Shown in pieces: positions 6,701 through 7,697 of a stretch of DNA of 7,697 nucleotides. The notes beneath the pieces were generated by a model, which saw nothing but the letters and a program-made list of their open reading frames with translations, searched no databases and was not told the DNA's origin. The translations under genes and the position numbers were made by a program. How positions within the stretch are numbered: position 1 is the stretch's first letter; every line of letters starts with the position of its first letter. Source of the DNA: an uncultured Gemmataceae bacterium (GTDB lineage Bacteria > Planctomycetota > Planctomycetia > Gemmatales > Gemmataceae); NCBI GenBank assembly GCA_937922175.1, contig CAKZUU010000117.1, positions 1-7,697 on the forward strand, in the 5' to 3' direction.

Positions 6701-7550
6701 TGACATCTTTAATGACAGCGTTGTCACGGCGACAATCACCGGTTCTGACGCGGACGGCGACCCGCTCACTTACGATTACGTCTGGCGTCACAACGGCATC
6801 GTCGTCCGGTCGGTCAGCGACTCGGCCAGCACCACCGACACCCTGGATCTGACAACCTTGCCCGACGTGCGGCCCGGCGACACTCTCAGCTTGCAAGTCA
6901 CGCCGAAAGATCCGCAGGGAAGCGGTACCCCGACCGTTCGGAGCGCCCTCATCGAAAACCGCGATCCGCAGACAATCGGCGTGCCCGATCACAATTTCAA
7001 CGGTCCAGGTCTCTTTTCCCTGGACTTGGGCGACTATTTCAGCGATCCAGACTCCGATCCGCTGACTTACACGGCGACTCGAGACGACGGCTCGCCACTG
7101 CCCGGTTGGCTAAGCCTGAGCGGGAGCATCTTACAGGGCAACCCCGCCATCACGGATGCAGGGACTCTGGCGATCAAGGTGACAGCCGAGGATCCTTCCA
7201 ACGCGACGGCCGTTCGGACCTTCCAACTCACACTCAGCAACGTGCCTGATAGCCTGAATGATCTGCCTGTGATCAACAGCCTCGATTTGGACCCGGCCGC
7301 GCCGACAGTTTCGAGCACATTGACGGCCACGGTCACGGCAGTCGATGCCGATGGCGACCCGTTGAATTTCACTTATATTTGGGAAATCAACGGCAGCACG
7401 GTGCGAACGTATGTGACAACGGACACCACGGACCAACTCGATCTCTCGGCGTTCTCCTTGTCGGGCGGCGAGTTCGTGCAAGTGTTTGTGACCCCGAATG
7501 ACGGCACGGCGAATGGCTCAACAGCGAGTGCGAGTGTCACCGTCGGCTGA
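3798..7550 (+). CDS. Giant multidomain surface protein with cyclophilin, Ig/cadherin-like and two DUF4114 modules
   Basis: A 1250-residue protein, probably exported. Domains in order (approximate residues): basic N-terminus with the planctomycete motif L-E-P-L-D-E-R-V-V-P-A (28-38); short Ig-like segment (39-97); cyclophilin-type peptidyl-prolyl isomerase (101-240); linker/Ig-like segment (255-310); cadherin-like domain (313-407); bacterial Ig-like domain starting I-D-L-D-A-A-S-D-T-G (410-500); DUF4114 copy 1 (525-667) with G-F-E-D-L-T-G-G-G-D-R-D-Y-N-D (645-659); DUF4114-like copy 2 (705-852); Ig/PKD-like repeats R1 (857-955) and R2 (956-1054); a cadherin-like domain (1055-1150) with W-L-S-L-S-G; and repeat R3 (1151-1250). 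In the cyclophilin, the equivalents of human CypA R55, F60, M61, Q63, Q111, F113, L122 and H126 are all present (R141, F146, M147, Q149, Q195, F197, L212, H216); only the Trp121 position differs (H211). Acidic Ig-like and DUF4114 segments suggest calcium binding, which is an inference. There is no hydrophobic signal peptide, no transmembrane segment, no PEP-CTERM tail and no dockerin. It seems to be transcribed alone. A role in adhesion, matrix or wall assembly, or extracellular protein folding is possible, but I do not claim one. Confidence 0.9.
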   Translation: MSGQQNRRKVWSLGRQRSLAHLRTRLGLEPLDERVVPALTFDPIANYPMPTGKDVLVPLSAVESDGHPVSFSALSSDPNVTATIVTGGPSLRLTVSGVDNFSNPFTGDLILRLFPDIAPLAVHQITTLANSGWYNGKLFHRVIDGFMAQAGSADGMGSGESGLGRYRDEFHARTTFVSPGLVALANAGDDGNDSQFFITDIDVPLAQMPQHLNFNHSIVGLLVSGFDLFGRLMSTNVVAQNPPSNTELSRPIPPITIDHAEVFSDTQNGVLRISGSSDFRGTATITVTAHSAGGQEERTFTVNGILDTVNDRPFLSAISDVRVSAGSSVTISLHATDLENDVLTFAVGSPGDINTVPTGVHVHVDQGHRTVTITPRPGFVGTVDLLAGVKDNFHADYDTERFQLIVTNDIDLDAASDTGLYDNDNVTSDASPSLTIRAEPGRTVTVRVGGQDITTTETSAGIYRTTLPEGVLRVGPNVVEARVDDGSNIDELAPLTLVYAPSEYGIYTVPGLPGSPQQLSLRVPVAESAFFSETAYFFVDDASGRIGTLMPGDPGYAAEAIRRAQSMFGARQGSGASRTIAVQGGQHLAFLLVQNGTLGQLRAVNPTNSPHGRIQAFFSLKAVNNDGVEHTLINYDPVAGRMIIGFEDLTGGGDRDYNDRVIVLRLAGDTGVMPALRAPSNPGHNVTITATKFQASRPLTRPGRPNVVGEVGLFLVDDPSGRIGHLSPGDPGYAAAALARRQLLFSPAAAVGATNSITVAGGSLIGFYVIESGTAANFLANNPTNSDSLLPRAFFSFAAANPDGVEHFRMVGPEQITRDLPSPGGPIHIHAMTTLNGTSQHFDDLHFALSFVAAPNVAVPTINSVQLTPNPVFTNDLLTATVNASNPTGATLYYNYIWKVNGTTVRSQITLSSTNSLDLSLPANGNKGHTISVEVTVTDGATTSAPVVESIVVSNSLPTASIAFSPSPDIFNDSVVTATITGSDADGDPLTYDYVWRHNGIVVRSVSDSASTTDTLDLTTLPDVRPGDTLSLQVTPKDPQGSGTPTVRSALIENRDPQTIGVPDHNFNGPGLFSLDLGDYFSDPDSDPLTYTATRDDGSPLPGWLSLSGSILQGNPAITDAGTLAIKVTAEDPSNATAVRTFQLTLSNVPDSLNDLPVINSLDLDPAAPTVSSTLTATVTAVDADGDPLNFTYIWEINGSTVRTYVTTDTTDQLDLSAFSLSGGEFVQVFVTPNDGTANGSTASASVTVG
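3870..3911 (+). other. Planctomycete N-terminal sorting-like motif
   Basis: Residues 25-38 of the giant protein read R-L-G-L-E-P-L-D-E-R-V-V-P-A. Variants of L-E-x-L-E-x-R-x-x-P-A recur near the N-terminus of large predicted surface proteins in Gemmata-like planctomycetes, and a related LEPR-type motif is known from other bacteria. It follows a basic stretch (residues 7-25) and comes just before the first folded domain, where an export or processing signal would be expected. That role is inferred. Confidence 0.6.
4098..4517 (+). other. Cyclophilin-type PPIase domain within the giant protein
   Basis: Residues 101-240. The start G-D-L-I-L-R-L-F-P-D-I-A-P corresponds to the first strand and the x-A-P turn typical of bacterial cyclophilins. 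The core F-H-R-V-I-D-G-F-M-A-Q-A-G (139-151) carries the catalytic Arg141. S-Q-F-F-I (194-198) and L-N-F-N-H (212-216) complete the proline-binding pocket. The fold would catalyse cis-trans isomerisation of X-Pro bonds, here outside the cytosol if the protein is exported. Confidence 0.88.
5370..5798 (+). repeat. DUF4114 module, copy 1
   Basis: Residues 525-667. It contains F-F-V-D-D-A-S-G-R-I-G, then P-G-D-P-G-Y-A-A, and ends with the acidic G-F-E-D-L-T-G-G-G-D-R-D-Y-N-D (645-659) that is the hallmark of DUF4114. It is a clear internal relative of the copy at 5910-6353. The acidic end resembles a calcium-binding loop, but binding is not demonstrated for this protein. Confidence 0.8.
5910..6353 (+). 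repeat. DUF4114-like module, copy 2 (degenerate at its acidic end)
   Basis: Residues 705-852. It matches copy 1 in L-F-L-V-D-D-P-S-G-R-I-G, P-G-D-P-G-Y-A-A, N-P-T-N-S, A-F-F-S-F and D-G-V-E-H. At the position of the acidic motif it has only S-Q-H-F-D-D-L-H-F (839-847) and lacks the Gly-rich G-G-G-D-R-D-Y-N-D. The two copies differ at many bases, so the duplication is old or the copies diverged quickly. Confidence 0.72.
6366..6662 (+). repeat. Ig/PKD-like repeat R1 of the giant protein
   Basis: Residues 857-955. It shares with R2 and R3 the pattern L-T-A-T-V, then Y-x-Y-I-W-K-V-N-G-T-T-V-R, then L-D-L-S, then V-T-V-T-D-G. The acidic D-A-D-G-D-P-L of R2 and R3 is replaced by N-P-T-G-A-T-L, so a metal site in this copy is less likely. 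Confidence 0.7.
6663..6959 (+). repeat. Ig/PKD-like repeat R2 of the giant protein
   Basis: Residues 956-1054, directly following R1. It has D-A-D-G-D-P-L-T-Y-D-Y-V-W (984-996), the D-x-D-G-D-P-L signature seen in many large surface proteins of planctomycetes and other bacteria, then N-G-I-V-V-R and L-D-L-T-T-L-P. Confidence 0.72.
6960..7247 (+). other. Cadherin-like (dystroglycan-type) domain between repeats R2 and R3
   Basis: Residues 1055-1150. The order D-Y-F-S-D-P-D-S-D-P-L-T-Y, then L-P-G-W-L-S-L-S-G, then I-L-Q-G-N-P, then D-A-G-T-L-A-I-K-V-T-A-E-D-P is typical of CADG/He_PIG-type domains. It interrupts the R repeats and is not itself related to them in an obvious way. Confidence 0.65.
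7248..7547 (+). repeat. Ig/PKD-like repeat R3 of the giant protein (C-terminal)
   Basis: Residues 1151-1250. It is closest to R2 in D-A-D-G-D-P-L (1183-1189), with F-T-Y-I-W-E-I-N-G-S-T-V-R-T after it and V-T-P-N-D-G-T-A-N-G near the end. The protein stops within a few residues of the end of this repeat, at S-V-T-V-G. Confidence 0.72.
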
Positions 7551-7697
7551 CGCACTGACAAAGGCGTATCCGCGGAGCACGATTTCAAACCGACAGCGAC
7601 CTTGGATGCTGGAGACGTGCAAATGGAGCCGGCATCAGTGGTCAAGCGAGTCACGGGTTGATTGAATAGCGCCAACGGCCGAAAGATCCCCCGGATC
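7551..7697. other. Non-coding tail after the giant gene
   Basis: I see no gene here. The giant gene's frame stays open for 36 codons after its stop, to a TGA at 7659-7661, but that stretch does not look like any domain. The last bases form GATCC-CCC-GGATC (7685-7697), a perfect 5-bp stem cut by the window end, so whether a T run follows cannot be seen. Confidence 0.35.

Noticed and set aside
5892..6992. A 366-codon - strand frame opposite the giant gene
   Set aside because: It is antisense to DUF4114 copy 2 and the Ig-like repeats; the Asp/Thr/Val-rich sense codons give the Arg/Gly/Val-rich shadow.
6366..7547. Tandem repeats read as a possible CRISPR or satellite array
   Set aside because: The repetition is at protein level only, with about 300-bp units in frame; the bases have diverged and no identical spaced repeats are seen.

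Overview
The window most likely comes from a planctomycete, probably of the Gemmata-like group. The main reasons are the N-terminal motif L-E-P-L-D-E-R-V-V-P-A at the start of the 1250-residue protein, and that protein's make-up: a cyclophilin domain embedded in Ig/cadherin-like domains, DUF4114 modules and DADGDPL-type repeats. The DNA is GC-rich by eye and the genes sit in mixed orientations rather than in one operon. The taxonomic assignment is an inference from protein style; no rRNA or marker gene is present.

Layout: (1) 2-301, + strand, the C-terminal end of a phytoene-desaturase-like FAD oxidoreductase cut by the window edge. (2) 325-1629, - strand, a complete aconitase-superfamily large subunit, best called 3-isopropylmalate dehydratase large subunit (LeuC, short archaeal/thermophile-like form), convergent with gene 1 across only 23 bp. 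(3) 1630-1799, a divergent intergenic region serving genes 2 and 4. (4) 1800-3410, + strand, a GntP-family (gluconate/organic acid) permease with an extra polar insert. (5) 3411-3797, a non-coding gap containing one hairpin and a promoter-like element. (6) 3798-7550, + strand, a very large, probably exported multidomain protein. (7) 7551-7697, a tail with no recognisable gene.

The genes do not form an obvious pathway together. LeuC belongs to leucine biosynthesis (or a related hydro-lyase role), and its small subunit is not in the window. The permease probably takes up a sugar acid or small organic acid. The giant protein looks like a cell-surface or extracellular protein carrying a cyclophilin domain whose active-site residues are almost all preserved. 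No tRNA, rRNA, CRISPR array, insertion sequence or phage gene was seen. The most interesting object is the giant protein: an apparently competent prolyl isomerase, an asymmetric DUF4114 duplication, no classical signal peptide and no recognisable C-terminal anchor. I did not find convincing evidence of a wholly new multi-gene system.
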